Assembly: GCF_009068765.1 (NCBI RefSeq)
Contig: NZ_CP035534.1
Location: 558,001-622,000 of the forward strand
DNA length: 64,000 bases
From: Sulfurimonas hydrogeniphila
GTDB lineage: Bacteria; Campylobacterota; Campylobacteria; Campylobacterales; Sulfurimonadaceae
Direction: 5' to 3'
The notes beneath the pieces were generated by a model. That model saw nothing but the letters and a program-made list of their open reading frames with translations. It did no database searches and was not told the DNA's origin. The number at the start of each line of letters is the position of its first letter. The stretch's first letter is position 1. Shown one piece after another: positions 55,907-64,000 of the stretch. The position numbers and the translations under genes are program-made.

Positions 55907-57697
55907 TTAGTCCATTTTTAAAACAGACATAAAAGCCTCTTGCGGCAGCTGCACCTTGCCTATGGATTTCATTCGTTTTTTCCCTGCTTTTTGTTTTTCA
56001 AGGAGTTTGCGTTTACGGGTAATATCTCCACCGTAACATTTGGCAGTAACATTTTTTCCCATTGACTTGACTGTTTCCCGGGCTATGACCTGATTGCCCA
56101 GTGATGCCTGTACGGCTACTTCAAAAAGCTGACGGGGAATCAGTTCTTTCATGTTTTTTACAAGTGTTCGCCCGCGAGAAAGCGCAGAGGTTCGCGGGAC
56201 AATCACACTGAGCGCATCCACAACCTCTCCGGCAACTTTGACATCAAGTTTGACAAGGTCGCCCTCTTTGAATTCGGTCGGTTCATAGTCAAAAGAAGCA
56301 TAGCCTTTTGAAATGGACTTGAGCGTATCATAAAAATCCACGACTATTTCATTCATAGGTATTTCATACTCAAGCATTACTCTTTCTTCGTTGAGATAGG
56401 TCATTTTGTTTTGGATACCTCGTTTTGAAACCAAAAGATTCATGATATTTCCTAGATATTCACTGGGGGTTATCACTGTGGCTTTCACATAAGGCTCTTC
56501 GATTCTGTCAATATGATTGATTTCGGGCAATTCTGACGGGTTTTGCACTTTTACCATCTTCCCGTTATTAAGGTACACATGGTAGACAACCGAAGGGGCT
56601 GTGGCAATTAGATCAAGTCCGAATTCTCTCTCCAGACGCTCTTTGATGACTTCCATATGCAGCATACCCAAAAAGCCTACACGAAAACCAAAACCGAGTG
56701 CTATAGATGTTTCAGGTTCATAAGAGAGGGAGGAGTCATTGAGTCTGAGTTTGTCAAGTGCATCTCTTAAGTCTTCAAATTTGTCGGTATCTATAGGGTA
56801 GAGTCCGGCAAATACAAAAGGTTTAGCAGGTTCGTAATCCCCAACCGGTTGGGCAGTGGGATTTTTCGCATCAGTGATGGTATCACCGACACTCACCACA
56901 CTTACCTCTTTAAGCCCTAAGACTACAATGCCGATTTCACCACTCTTTATAGCCTGTGTTTTGATTTTTTTCAAAGGATGCGGATATAATAAATCAAGGA
57001 CTTGATGCTCTTCACCGTTTGACATCAGTTTAATCGTCTGATTTTTTCTAATTTCTCCGTCAAAAACACGTACAAGTGCCAGAGCACCAAGGTACTGGTC
57101 AAACCAGGAGTCATAAATAATTGCTTTGGTAGGTGCATCCGGATCACCGACAGGTGCCGGAATTCTCTCAACAATGGCATCAATAAGGTCACGAATCCCG
57201 ACGCCTGTTTTTGCACTCACAAGGACAGCATCTGTGGCATCAATACCTATAGAAGTTTCTATCTCTTCGGCGACTTTATCAGGATCGGCGGCAGGAAGGT
57301 CAATTTTATTAATAACGGGAATGAGTTCAAGGTCGTTGTCAAGCGCCAAATAGACATTGGCAATTGTTTGTGCCTCAACACCCTGTGCGGCATCAACGAT
57401 AAGCAGGGCTCCGTCAGAAGATGCCAAAGATTTACTCACTTCATAAGAAAAATCAACATGACCCGGTGTGTCTATAAGATTGAGAATATAATGTTCCCCG
57501 TCTTTGACATAGTCAAGGCGAACGGACTGTGCCTTAATGGTAATGCCGCGTTCCTGTTCTATATCCATGGTATCCATCATCTGTGTACCCATTTCTCTCT
57601 CGGTAACAGAACCGCACTCTTGTATGATTCTGTCAGCCAAGGTGCTTTTTCCATGGTCAATATGGGCAATGATTGAGAAGTTCCTAATATTTTTCAA
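55907..57697 (-). CDS. lepA: translation elongation factor 4 (LepA)
   Basis: A 596-residue GTPase that back-translocates ribosomes. G1 [11 protein letters not shown]2 [11 protein letters not shown]3 [13 protein letters not shown]4 NKIDLP and the LepA-specific tail with [20 protein letters not shown] are present. It starts with TTG, with AGGAG five bases upstream, and lies 8 bases downstream of prs. In several relatives lepA lies next to dxs, so this is a rearrangement. Confidence 0.97.
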   Translation of the reverse strand: MKNIRNFSIIAHIDHGKSTLADRIIQECGSVTEREMGTQMMDTMDIEQERGITIKAQSVRLDYVKDGEHYILNLIDTPGHVDFSYEVSKSLASSDGALLIVDAAQGVEAQTIANVYLALDNDLELIPVINKIDLPAADPDKVAEEIETSIGIDATDAVLVSAKTGVGIRDLIDAIVERIPAPVGDPDAPTKAIIYDSWFDQYLGALALVRVFDGEIRKNQTIKLMSNGEEHQVLDLLYPHPLKKIKTQAIKSGEIGIVVLGLKEVSVVSVGDTITDAKNPTAQPVGDYEPAKPFVFAGLYPIDTDKFEDLRDALDKLRLNDSSLSYEPETSIALGFGFRVGFLGMLHMEVIKERLEREFGLDLIATAPSVVYHVYLNNGKMVKVQNPSELPEINHIDRIEEPYVKATVITPSEYLGNIMNLLVSKRGIQNKMTYLNEERVMLEYEIPMNEIVVDFYDTLKSISKGYASFDYEPTEFKEGDLVKLDVKVAGEVVDALSVIVPRTSALSRGRTLVKNMKELIPRQLFEVAVQASLGNQVIARETVKSMGKNVTAKCYGGDITRKRKLLEKQKAGKKRMKSIGKVQLPQEAFMSVLKMD

Positions 57698-57705
57698 TGA
57701 TACTC

Positions 57706-58632
57706 CTATGCAAAAAGACTGTTCACACTCTCGTTGTGATAGACTCTGCGAATTACTTCGGCAAAAAGTGGTGCAACACTCAAGACTTTTATTTTTGAAT
57801 GAGGTTTTGATTCTAAGGTATTGGTTATAATGAGCTCATCAAGCTCACCGTTCTCAAGATTCTGGTAGGCATTTCCACTGAGAACACCGTGTGTAGCGCA
57901 TGCCATCACAGAAACAGCTCCTTTGTTCTTAAGAGCAGTGGCCGCTTTGACCATTGTTCCTGCCGTGTCAACCATATCGTCTATCATAATAACATCATGT
58001 CCCTCGACATTTCCGATGATATTCATGACTTCACTTTCATTTGCTTTTTCACGGCGTTTGTCAACGATAACCATTTCAAGACCCATTCGGGATGCAAAGT
58101 ATCTCGCACGCGCAACCCCGCCGATGTCAGGAGAAGCAATAATAGGATTTTTGAGGTTTTTGCTTTTTATATACTGCTCAAAGGTAATAGAACCGTAAAG
58201 ATTGTCAACCGGAATATCAAAAAATCCCTGAATCTGTCCGGCATGCAGGTCTATAGTTACGACTCTGTCTATGCCGGCAGTTTCATAGAGGTTTGCTACA
58301 AGCTTAGCCGTAATCGGGACACGGGGAGCCGCCTTTCTGTCTTGTCTCGCATAACCGTAGTAGGGAACAACAGCTGTAATACTTGAAGCTGATGAGCGTT
58401 TGAGGGCATCAGTCAAAATTAACAGTTCCATAAGATTGTCATTTGAGGGAGCACCGGTTGACTGTACGATAAATACATCACGACCACGGACAGATTCTGC
58501 AATCTGGACCGAAATTTCACCGTCGCTAAACTTTTTAACATCAGCTTTCGCTAAGGGAATATCTAAAATACTACAAATTTCTTTCGCAAAATCAACACTG
58601 GCAGATCCTGCAAAAATTTTATAACCACGCAT
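57706..58632 (-). CDS. prs: ribose-phosphate pyrophosphokinase
   Basis: The enzyme makes PRPP from ribose 5-phosphate and ATP for nucleotide, histidine and tryptophan synthesis. The 308-residue protein has [37 protein letters not shown], the flexible-loop region [17 protein letters not shown] and the PRPP loop [22 protein letters not shown] six bases before the ATG supports the start. Confidence 0.97.
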   Translation of the reverse strand: MRGYKIFAGSASVDFAKEICSILDIPLAKADVKKFSDGEISVQIAESVRGRDVFIVQSTGAPSNDNLMELLILTDALKRSSASSITAVVPYYGYARQDRKAAPRVPITAKLVANLYETAGIDRVVTIDLHAGQIQGFFDIPVDNLYGSITFEQYIKSKNLKNPIIASPDIGGVARARYFASRMGLEMVIVDKRREKANESEVMNIIGNVEGHDVIMIDDMVDTAGTMVKAATALKNKGAVSVMACATHGVLSGNAYQNLENGELDELIITNTLESKPHSKIKVLSVAPLFAEVIRRVYHNESVNSLFA

Positions 58633-58691
58633 AGGAGTTCCTTCTTGGAAAAATTAATGTTGTATTATACAGCAATTGTACTGAGTATATG

Positions 58692-59099
58692 TTAAAGTTC
58701 CTGGCACTTTTGACAAAGTCCGGATAAAACCAGGTCGGCTTTGTCGATTTTAAAATGAGAAGTCTGTGAAGCGAGTTGGGCAGTTTGTGACAGGTCCAGT
58801 ACAATATCCTGAATTGTATGACATTGTCTGCAGATTACATGGGAGTGTGTCTCTTTTGTCAGTTCAAATACTGATTTCTCATTTGGAATTTTTACTTCCT
58901 GTATAAAAGCATTCTCCATCATAAGATTAATATTTTTATAAATAGTAGCCAGTGAGATAGAATTGAATTTTTTCAGCATGACTTCATACAGGTGCTCTAT
59001 TGTCATGTGTCCATTGGCATGAAGTGCATTTGCAATTTCCAGTCTTTGCGGTGTTGCTTTTAAATGATGTTGACGTAATATATCTGTATAATTATTCAT
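58692..59099 (-). CDS. perR: Fur/PerR-family metal-dependent repressor
   Basis: A 135-residue regulator: LKATPQRLEIANALHA, HMTIEHLYEVM, and ISLATIYKNINLM form the winged helix; VFELTKETHSHVICRQCHTI provides regulatory-site His and zinc-binding Cys; a second CxxC (GLCQKCQ) completes the structural zinc site. PerR is preferred over Fur because the protein is short and the dimer-domain pattern matches PerR, but Fur or Zur cannot be excluded. It starts at 59099 because a TATAAT box ends six bases upstream; the mRNA would be leaderless. Confidence 0.8.
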   Translation of the reverse strand: MNNYTDILRQHHLKATPQRLEIANALHANGHMTIEHLYEVMLKKFNSISLATIYKNINLMMENAFIQEVKIPNEKSVFELTKETHSHVICRQCHTIQDIVLDLSQTAQLASQTSHFKIDKADLVLSGLCQKCQEL

Positions 59100-59105
59100 A
59101 ATAGA

Positions 59106-59111
59106 ATTATA
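59106..59111 (-). promoter_or_regulatory. -10 element placing perR-like mRNA start at the ATG
   Basis: TATAAT on the minus strand ends six bases before the ATG at 59099. With a normal distance from -10 to transcription start, the transcript begins at or next to the start codon, so no ribosome binding site is expected. The same geometry occurs at pgeF. Confidence 0.55.
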
Positions 59112-59137
59112 CACTACAAATATTTAAAAATAGTTTT

Positions 59138-60106
59138 CTAAAGCAGTTTTTGTAATCGGATTAAGCTGGAAAAGAGAATCGCGCTTTTGTCACCACTTGA
59201 ACTTTTCATCTGAAGTTCACTGTTTAAGAGTAATTCATGCAGTTTTGCATATGTCTGCGGTTTTATTTTAATTGCAGCAGAGGCTTTTTGTTCTACCACA
59301 AAAGAGGGTGCAGGGTAACCTAAAATTTCTAAAGCATTAGGCGCACCGTTTATTCGGATATATATGTTAAACATATAAAGCTGTGTCAAATAGGCGGTAA
59401 TTGCTGTAATAATTCTTATTTCATCTTCGCCATGTTCGAGTATATTAAGTAAATCAGGACGAAAATCTTTTTTGTCAAGCAGTTTTGTTATAAAGTCGTC
59501 AAGGTTGATACTTGCAAGTCCATATACCAGATTGTCAACATCTTTTGTTGTAATGGCTCTGTCATAAACACGAAACTTTTCTATTTCATTCGATGCAAGC
59601 GCAACATCTCCATTGTGAATTTTTAAGAGATGGGAAATTGTAAATTTATCAATATTGACATGCTTTTCTTGGGCAAGGGCATAAATAATATTTTGTGCTT
59701 CATACTCTTTTGGGTGAAAAAATCTTACACTCATGACATTTGTTTTGGCAAAAGCTTTTTTATTGTTGTAGGTTTTATGGTCTGATCCGTAATAGGCATA
59801 GACAAAAATATTTTCTGTATTTTTGTCACATAAGGATAAAAACAGATCAAGCTCTTTTTTGGGAATTTTTTTTTCGCTTTTTATGACAAGGATATTTCTG
59901 TCTCCAAAGAGTGAACCCTGCGAGAGATGTGCCTTTGCAGAGTTAAAATCATATTCGTCATGGTAATAGCTGAGAATATTTGCTTCTTCTATATTTGTCA
60001 GCATTTTTGTATACATATCTATCAAGAAGGTACTTTCTCCAAAAAAGATAAAGCTGTTGGAGATACTCTTGTTTTGTATATGTTTGTCAAACTCGTTTTT
60101 ATACAT
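59138..60106 (-). CDS. holA: DNA polymerase III delta subunit (HolA)
   Basis: A 322-residue clamp-loader subunit. It has FIFFGESTFLIDMYTKML at the N-terminus, the region FVYAYYGSDHKTYNNKKAF, and LLKIHNGDVALASNEIEKF typical of HolA; the C-terminal collar helices are present. It opens the sliding clamp for replication. Divergence is high in this phylum. It overlaps rnr by 8 bases. Confidence 0.85.
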   Translation of the reverse strand: MYKNEFDKHIQNKSISNSFIFFGESTFLIDMYTKMLTNIEEANILSYYHDEYDFNSAKAHLSQGSLFGDRNILVIKSEKKIPKKELDLFLSLCDKNTENIFVYAYYGSDHKTYNNKKAFAKTNVMSVRFFHPKEYEAQNIIYALAQEKHVNIDKFTISHLLKIHNGDVALASNEIEKFRVYDRAITTKDVDNLVYGLASINLDDFITKLLDKKDFRPDLLNILEHGEDEIRIITAITAYLTQLYMFNIYIRINGAPNALEILGYPAPSFVVEQKASAAIKIKPQTYAKLHELLLNSELQMKSSSGDKSAILFSSLIRLQKLL

Positions 60107-62045
60107 TGTTTTCTATTTTCCCGACTACAGAGGCATATATTCGGGCTCTTGCTATATTCACTTTATCAATGCGAACAATGACATCTTCAAAAAGTGTTAC
60201 ATCCGCACCCGATGTAAAATGCAGTCTTGCACCTATGATTTTATCATGCAACTGGGCACGCAGTTCCGGATCTGTAGAGGTAATTCTTGCTTTAAACTCT
60301 TTGTGCAGGTTTTGTTCTGCCCATCTTGCATATTTGCGTGCTTTGTATTCGGACTCTATAATCATAGCCTCACGCTCTTTTTCACTGATAGCCATACTGA
60401 GTGATTCTATATTTCTTAAAACATAAGACTGCTCCTGTGTGTCGCCTCTGTTAATCGCTTTTAAAAGTCTGTGCACAATTAAATCACTGTACCTTCTTAT
60501 GGGTGAGGTGAAATGGGTGTACTCTTTAAAACCCAGTCCAAAGTGCCCGACATTTACAGGGGAGTATCGTGCCTGCATCTGGGACTGAATAATCAGTGTA
60601 TCCACTTCCGCTTCAATACCCATCTCTCTGGCCTGTTTTTGGATGGAGTCTATTGTTTCTTTGATAGTGTTTTTTATCTCTACATGTATGCCTATGCCGG
60701 CTAACTCCTGGTAAAGCTTCTGAAGTTTTGCCTGACTTGGCGGTTCGTGGATTCTAAAAAGCCCTCTTTTGTAACGTTTTGCCGCTTCTTTGTTTGCTAA
60801 GAGCATACAGTCCTCTATAAGTCCGTGAGAAGGTGTCTCCTGGGCAAGGGTTGTGGCGACAAGGTTTGTGTTTTCATCCAGAGTCATCTCTATTTCTGTA
60901 GAGTGAAAGTCAAAACCTTCCTGCAGACGTTTTGCCCGTAATCTGTCGGTAACTGTTTTGAGCTTTTTTATCCAGGCAAATATCTCTTTTTCTTCATGTG
61001 TTTTTGCCTGCAGCTTATTTTCTAAAAAGAGGTCAATCTCTTCATAGTTAAATCTTCTGTCAGAGTGCATAAGTGCCTCATACACTTCAGATTTTACGAC
61101 TTCAAGAGTTTTTAGATCAAGTTTGATTTCAAATACATAAGCAAGTCTGTCTACATGGGGTTGAAGGGAACATAAAGTTTCACTGAGTTCTCTCGGGAGC
61201 ATAGGAATAGAACGATGCGGCAGATAAATAGAAAAACTTCTGTAGATTGCTTCGGTATCTATGGGGCCAAAAGGTGTGACATATTCACTGACATCTGCGA
61301 TAGCAACATAAAGGGTTGTGTTCTTGTCATCCCAGTAGATGGCATCGTCAAAATCTTTTGCAGTCACAGGGTCTATTGTACAAAATGTCAAATCTCTTAA
61401 ATCTTTTCTTTTTGGATACTTTGAAGCATCAACAGGCTGAAAAGAGCGAGCGATTTTTAAAACTTCCTCATCAAATGCATCATGCTTGTTAAACTGGGCA
61501 AGGACAATTTTCTCATCAGATTTCGGGTCTTTGATGTTGCCTATTTTTTCCATGATTTTATTTTCATTGTTGTCAACTTTAAAAAGGTCACCCACTGCAT
61601 AGTTATTGAGCTCTTCTGTTGACATCTCAGCACCGACGGGATACTCGGTTTTAAGATCAACTAAAGATTTGTGCCCCTCTTTTTCTATAATGTAGGCGAC
61701 ACTGTAAGTCTGTTCTTTTCCGACTATTTCTACTATTTTGGCACTCGGTTGTCCTCTGTGCCCTAAAAGTCTCTGAGCAATAACCAAATCCCCTTCATTG
61801 GCAAGTCCGAGATTGTTTTCATTGATATAGAGGTCTTTAATATTCTCGCCTATTACATGTAAATAGGCTGTTCCTTTTTGGACAAGTCCTAAAACTCCGG
61901 CACGGTATTTGGAATTGAATTTGTATATATTATGCTTGTGTGTCAGGTATTTTTTTGCAAGCCATTCGCGTACTACAGGAAGTTCCTCTTCCGTGATGTC
62001 TTGTTCATTGAGTCCATGAGTGAGTCGTATAAGTAGTGATTTCAA
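60099..62045 (-). CDS. rnr: ribonuclease R
   Basis: A 648-residue 3'-5' exoribonuclease. The N-terminal cold-shock domain region is followed by the RNB domain (FCTIDPVTAKDFDDAIYW with metal-binding Asp), SIPMLPRELSETLCSLQP, and RYSDLIVHRLL; the C-terminal S1 part is DVTLFEDVIVRIDKV. It is shorter than E. coli RNase R and resembles the VacB of Campylobacter. It lies 5 bases from the HDOD gene. Confidence 0.93.
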   Translation of the reverse strand: MKSLLIRLTHGLNEQDITEEELPVVREWLAKKYLTHKHNIYKFNSKYRAGVLGLVQKGTAYLHVIGENIKDLYINENNLGLANEGDLVIAQRLLGHRGQPSAKIVEIVGKEQTYSVAYIIEKEGHKSLVDLKTEYPVGAEMSTEELNNYAVGDLFKVDNNENKIMEKIGNIKDPKSDEKIVLAQFNKHDAFDEEVLKIARSFQPVDASKYPKRKDLRDLTFCTIDPVTAKDFDDAIYWDDKNTTLYVAIADVSEYVTPFGPIDTEAIYRSFSIYLPHRSIPMLPRELSETLCSLQPHVDRLAYVFEIKLDLKTLEVVKSEVYEALMHSDRRFNYEEIDLFLENKLQAKTHEEKEIFAWIKKLKTVTDRLRAKRLQEGFDFHSTEIEMTLDENTNLVATTLAQETPSHGLIEDCMLLANKEAAKRYKRGLFRIHEPPSQAKLQKLYQELAGIGIHVEIKNTIKETIDSIQKQAREMGIEAEVDTLIIQSQMQARYSPVNVGHFGLGFKEYTHFTSPIRRYSDLIVHRLLKAINRGDTQEQSYVLRNIESLSMAISEKEREAMIIESEYKARKYARWAEQNLHKEFKARITSTDPELRAQLHDKIIGARLHFTSGADVTLFEDVIVRIDKVNIARARIYASVVGKIENNV

Positions 62046-62050
62046 TGCAT

Positions 62051-62854
62051 TTAACTCTTTATATGTTCCAGGGCTTGATCGAAACTCTCCATATCAAGTC
62101 CGTATTTTTCTATTAACTCTTTTGCAGCTTGAATGCTCTCGTTTGTGATTACACCGTTTATAGGAACAGTGATACGAACTACATGAAGAATCTGTGCAGC
62201 TTTTTTATCTTCTTCCTTGGCTGCATCGGGATTTTGACAGTTGCGTATAACATCAACAAGTCCCTCTTCAAATTTCCATTGTGCAAATATTGTAGCACTG
62301 ACTTCAGGTGTATCTACACCTACAATCTCTTTTTCGGCAGCTTCAACATCCTGTAACTCCTGCATAACTGCTTTGAACTCTGCTTCTTTTTTGTCCGCTA
62401 TAATCTGCTGTGCAATAAGTACTTTTCCGATTTCTACCAAAAAGGCAGCAGGGGATAAAATACCCATAAGCCTGTTTTCTCTTTTTAGACACCAGGCCGT
62501 AGTAAGCGCATGCTGTTTTTTTGAGAGTTCAGAGAACATTTCGTTTGTAATGCCGTAGGGTGACAAATCAAGATCAAAGCTTTTTTTCACGATTGAAGCT
62601 AATGCAAATCCGCGAACAGTACCCATACCAAAGAGACCGACTGCCTGACTGATAGCATTTATTTCTCTGGAGAAACCGTAAAGCGGTGAATTTGCCGCTT
62701 TAAGGATATCGGCTGTCAAAAGAGGGTCTTTTTCTAAAATTTTTGCCATATCATTAAATGTAGAGTTCGGATCTTTGTAAACTTTCTCTATTTGAAGAGC
62801 AGATTCCGGAAGTGGCGGGAGTTGCTTGATTTTTTTTAATATATCTTCAGTCAT
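62051..62854 (-). CDS. HDOD-domain signalling protein
   Basis: A 267-residue protein consisting of one HDOD domain: LPPLPESALQIEKVYKDP, ILEKDPLLTADILKAANSPLYG, and QAVGLFGMGTVRGFAL. HDOD domains resemble the HD phosphohydrolase fold without its catalytic residues and take part in signalling. A separate effector domain is missing. The start lies 5 bases from rnr; the divergent region to the next gene holds 144 bases without another gene. Confidence 0.85.
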   Translation of the reverse strand: MTEDILKKIKQLPPLPESALQIEKVYKDPNSTFNDMAKILEKDPLLTADILKAANSPLYGFSREINAISQAVGLFGMGTVRGFALASIVKKSFDLDLSPYGITNEMFSELSKKQHALTTAWCLKRENRLMGILSPAAFLVEIGKVLIAQQIIADKKEAEFKAVMQELQDVEAAEKEIVGVDTPEVSATIFAQWKFEEGLVDVIRNCQNPDAAKEEDKKAAQILHVVRITVPINGVITNESIQAAKELIEKYGLDMESFDQALEHIKS

Positions 62855-62998
62855 TTAATTTCTCTCTTGTTAAATATAGTCTTTGTAGTGTAATTATAGT
62901 CTCAATAGCTAAATACATACTGAAGTAACCATTTTTCTTGATGCTTGTTTACAAAAAACTGTTATTATTTTTCATAAAAATTTTAGAAGGAAACAGAT

Positions 62999-63325
62999 AT
63001 GCAAAATGATGCAATGTTGACGCAACTGCGATATGTACCAAATGAAGCTTTGGTGCAGCAACTTAAAAGAATTCAAAAAAATACTCCGGGATATGAAAAA
63101 ATAGAGAAGCATATTTTGGATTTAAATGATCATCTCAAAGTAAATAATGCCTATGTCGCTTTATCCAATACAAAAGATTACTTTAAAATAAAAGTAGAGT
63201 CACCTACTCCTGAGTTAGCACAGGAAGCACATGAAAAGATAGAGCATTTCAGCAGAAAATTCAAGGTAAAAACAGACAAATTACCAAATAAAGAAACATA
63301 TTATATTATAGGGTACGAGCATTAG
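62999..63325 (+). CDS. small conserved hypothetical protein
   Basis: A 108-residue soluble protein that starts MQNDAMLTQLRYVPNEALV. It is charged and predicted helical with a beta-like C-terminus (KETYYIIGYEH); I do not recognise it. AGAAGGAAACAGAT precedes the start, a strong site. The Gre factor follows with 12 bases between. Confidence 0.7.
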   Translation: MQNDAMLTQLRYVPNEALVQQLKRIQKNTPGYEKIEKHILDLNDHLKVNNAYVALSNTKDYFKIKVESPTPELAQEAHEKIEHFSRKFKVKTDKLPNKETYYIIGYEH

Positions 63326-63337
63326 GAACAACAGTTG

Positions 63338-63862
63338 ATGAAAGAACCTATGAGTATCGAAGGGTATGATAAACTTACAGAAGAGTTTAAATATCTGCTC
63401 GAAGTTGAAAAACCCAAGGTGGCGCATGAAAAACTTGTAGCTGCCGCACTTGGTGACCGAAGTGAAAATGCTGACTATCAGGCGGCAAAAGAGAAATTGC
63501 GTTTTATTGACAAAAGGCTTTTTTATCTCAACAAAATGATTCAAAACTCACAAATCATTGATCCCTCTTTACATGTACATGAACGTATTTCTTTTGGAAG
63601 TACCGTTACATTGGTTGATCTTGAAACCGATAAAGAAGAGGTGTATACTTTATGCGGTGTGCTTGAGAGCGAACCGGAAAACGGACTGATATCCGTTCAT
63701 TCTCCTATAGCAAAAGCATTGCTTGGCAAAAGTGCAGGCGACGAGGTCAAAGTCAGGTTGCCAAATCAGATAAAAGAGTATGAAATTGAAAAAATAGAGT
63801 ATAAAAATATCTTTTCTCTGAAAAAGAATATTCGCACAAAAAGTGATTTTTCTTTTCATTAA
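63338..63862 (+). CDS. GreA/GreB-family transcript cleavage factor
   Basis: A 174-residue factor that rescues stalled RNA polymerase by stimulating transcript cleavage. The N-terminal coiled coil carries ALGDRSENADYQAAKEKLR, whose acidic residues reach the polymerase active site. The C-terminal FKBP-like domain follows. GDRSENADY fits GreB; GreA is equally possible, so the symbol is left blank. The ATG at 63338 is chosen; a TTG at 63335 is possible and AGGA lies 10 bases upstream. Confidence 0.8.
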   Translation: MKEPMSIEGYDKLTEEFKYLLEVEKPKVAHEKLVAAALGDRSENADYQAAKEKLRFIDKRLFYLNKMIQNSQIIDPSLHVHERISFGSTVTLVDLETDKEEVYTLCGVLESEPENGLISVHSPIAKALLGKSAGDEVKVRLPNQIKEYEIEKIEYKNIFSLKKNIRTKSDFSFH

Positions 63863-63885
63863 AACAACTTTTACCATTGCTTGGA

Positions 63886-63891
63886 TATAAT
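63886..63891 (+). promoter_or_regulatory. -10 element for purL
   Basis: TATAAT preceded by TTGGA lies 33 bases before the GTG start of purL. No clear -35 is visible. Confidence 0.45.
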
Positions 63892-63924
63892 TCATTTTTA
63901 AAAACCAATTTTTAGGAAACCCCC

Positions 63925-64000
63925 GTGAGCCAACAATTACAAAACATTGATGAACAGTTAGCCAACCATAAGCTTTCGCAAGAAGACTATATACATATTA
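63925..64000 (+). CDS. purL: phosphoribosylformylglycinamidine synthase subunit PurL (partial)
   Basis: Only the first 25 codons are in the window. They read MSQQLQNIDEQLANHKLSQE followed by DYIHI, which fits the N-terminus of small PurL (xxHxLSxxEYxxI). The start is GTG with AGGA seven bases upstream. PurL would be the third part of the PurLQS enzyme, with purQ and purS at 32.3-33.2 kb on the opposite strand. The call rests on a short stretch. Confidence 0.65.
   Translation, partial: MSQQLQNIDEQLANHKLSQEDYIHI

Larger units (their letters stand above)
5472..63577. repeat. dispersed palindrome TACATGTA, 20 copies
   Basis: Copies start at 5472, 5572, 7436, 8182, 10188, 11585, 23389, 24666, 26413, 26784, 27294, 28428, 43638, 46593, 49771, 54077, 54101, 60681, 61854 and 63570. 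Twelve extend to TTACATGTAA and five to TTACATGTAG or its complement. My rough expectation from base composition is about two. All lie within coding regions and often encode Leu-His-Val-Lys. There is none between 11.6 and 23.4 kb or between 28.4 and 43.6 kb. Confidence 0.8.

Noticed and set aside
58400-58624. Serine-rich frames antisense to conserved genes (dnaK, fliG, prs, asmA-like)
   Set aside because: They mirror the codon use of well-supported genes on the opposite strand and have no translation signals.

Overview
The window is AT-rich, densely coded bacterial DNA that reads as a chromosomal segment of a Campylobacterota (epsilonproteobacterial) sulfur oxidiser or reducer, most like Sulfurimonas. 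The reasons are the block lysA-HAD-pheA-hisC-fliF-fliG-fliH-dxs as known from Campylobacter relatives, a dimeric dUTPase, a Campylobacter-type transaldolase, an unlinked histidine kinase with the sequence MGEMISMIAHQWRQPL, and a periplasmic polysulfide/thiosulfate-reductase-like molybdoenzyme. The genus is an inference. I saw no rRNA, tRNA, CRISPR array, insertion sequence or prophage, and no gene-free stretch longer than 300 bases.

Layout. 1-5.2 kb: a FIST-GGDEF-EAL protein cut by the window start, an NYN-nuclease-like gene pair, ilvC behind a six-codon leader ORF, and an EAL protein with a small upstream gene under Fur-box-like sites. 5.2-13.5 kb: bioD, pyrB, pabB, a membrane histidine kinase, tal, pilT, rplY, pth and an LptF/LptG permease. 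13.5-23.1 kb: lysA, a HAD protein, pheA, hisC, fliF, fliG, fliH and dxs. 23.2-28.8 kb: DUF4395 and Rrf2 genes, pgeF, and a complete ovothiol locus (OvoA fused to its methyltransferase, then OvoB, then two small genes) divergent from pgeF across a PerR-box-like palindrome. 28.9-37.6 kb: dut, a lone ABC ATPase, fluC, plsC, a membrane SH3-like protein, purQ-purS-purC, ctpA, aroK, a periplasmic thioredoxin and hisD.

37.7-45.4 kb: a molybdoenzyme operon in the order Fe-S subunit, NrfD membrane subunit, catalytic subunit, TorD chaperone, multi-cluster ferredoxin, a stand-alone protein resembling the N-terminal domain of shikimate dehydrogenase with its catalytic residues lost, and an unknown acidic protein. 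The last three have no obvious textbook role and are the best candidates here for an undescribed system. 45.4-49.0 kb: a Bat operon (batA, batB-TPR, batD) whose batB is broken by two one-base losses in A-runs. 49.0-50.6 kb: cytochrome c followed by the 3' remnant of an OmpR-family regulator, a TlpA-like thioredoxin and a NosL-like lipoprotein. 50.6-64.0 kb: dnaK-grpE from a perfect consensus promoter, an AsmA-like protein, comF, lepA, prs, a PerR/Fur regulator, holA, rnr, an HDOD protein, a small unknown, a Gre factor and the start of purL.

Across the window the palindrome TACATGTA occurs 20 times, 12 of them as TTACATGTAA, against a rough expectation of about two. All copies lie inside genes. 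Two genes (pgeF and the perR-like gene) have a TATAAT box ending six bases before the start codon, which predicts leaderless mRNAs. Several regulatory links are suggested only by sequence: iron (Fur) to c-di-GMP hydrolysis, and peroxide (PerR) to ovothiol synthesis.
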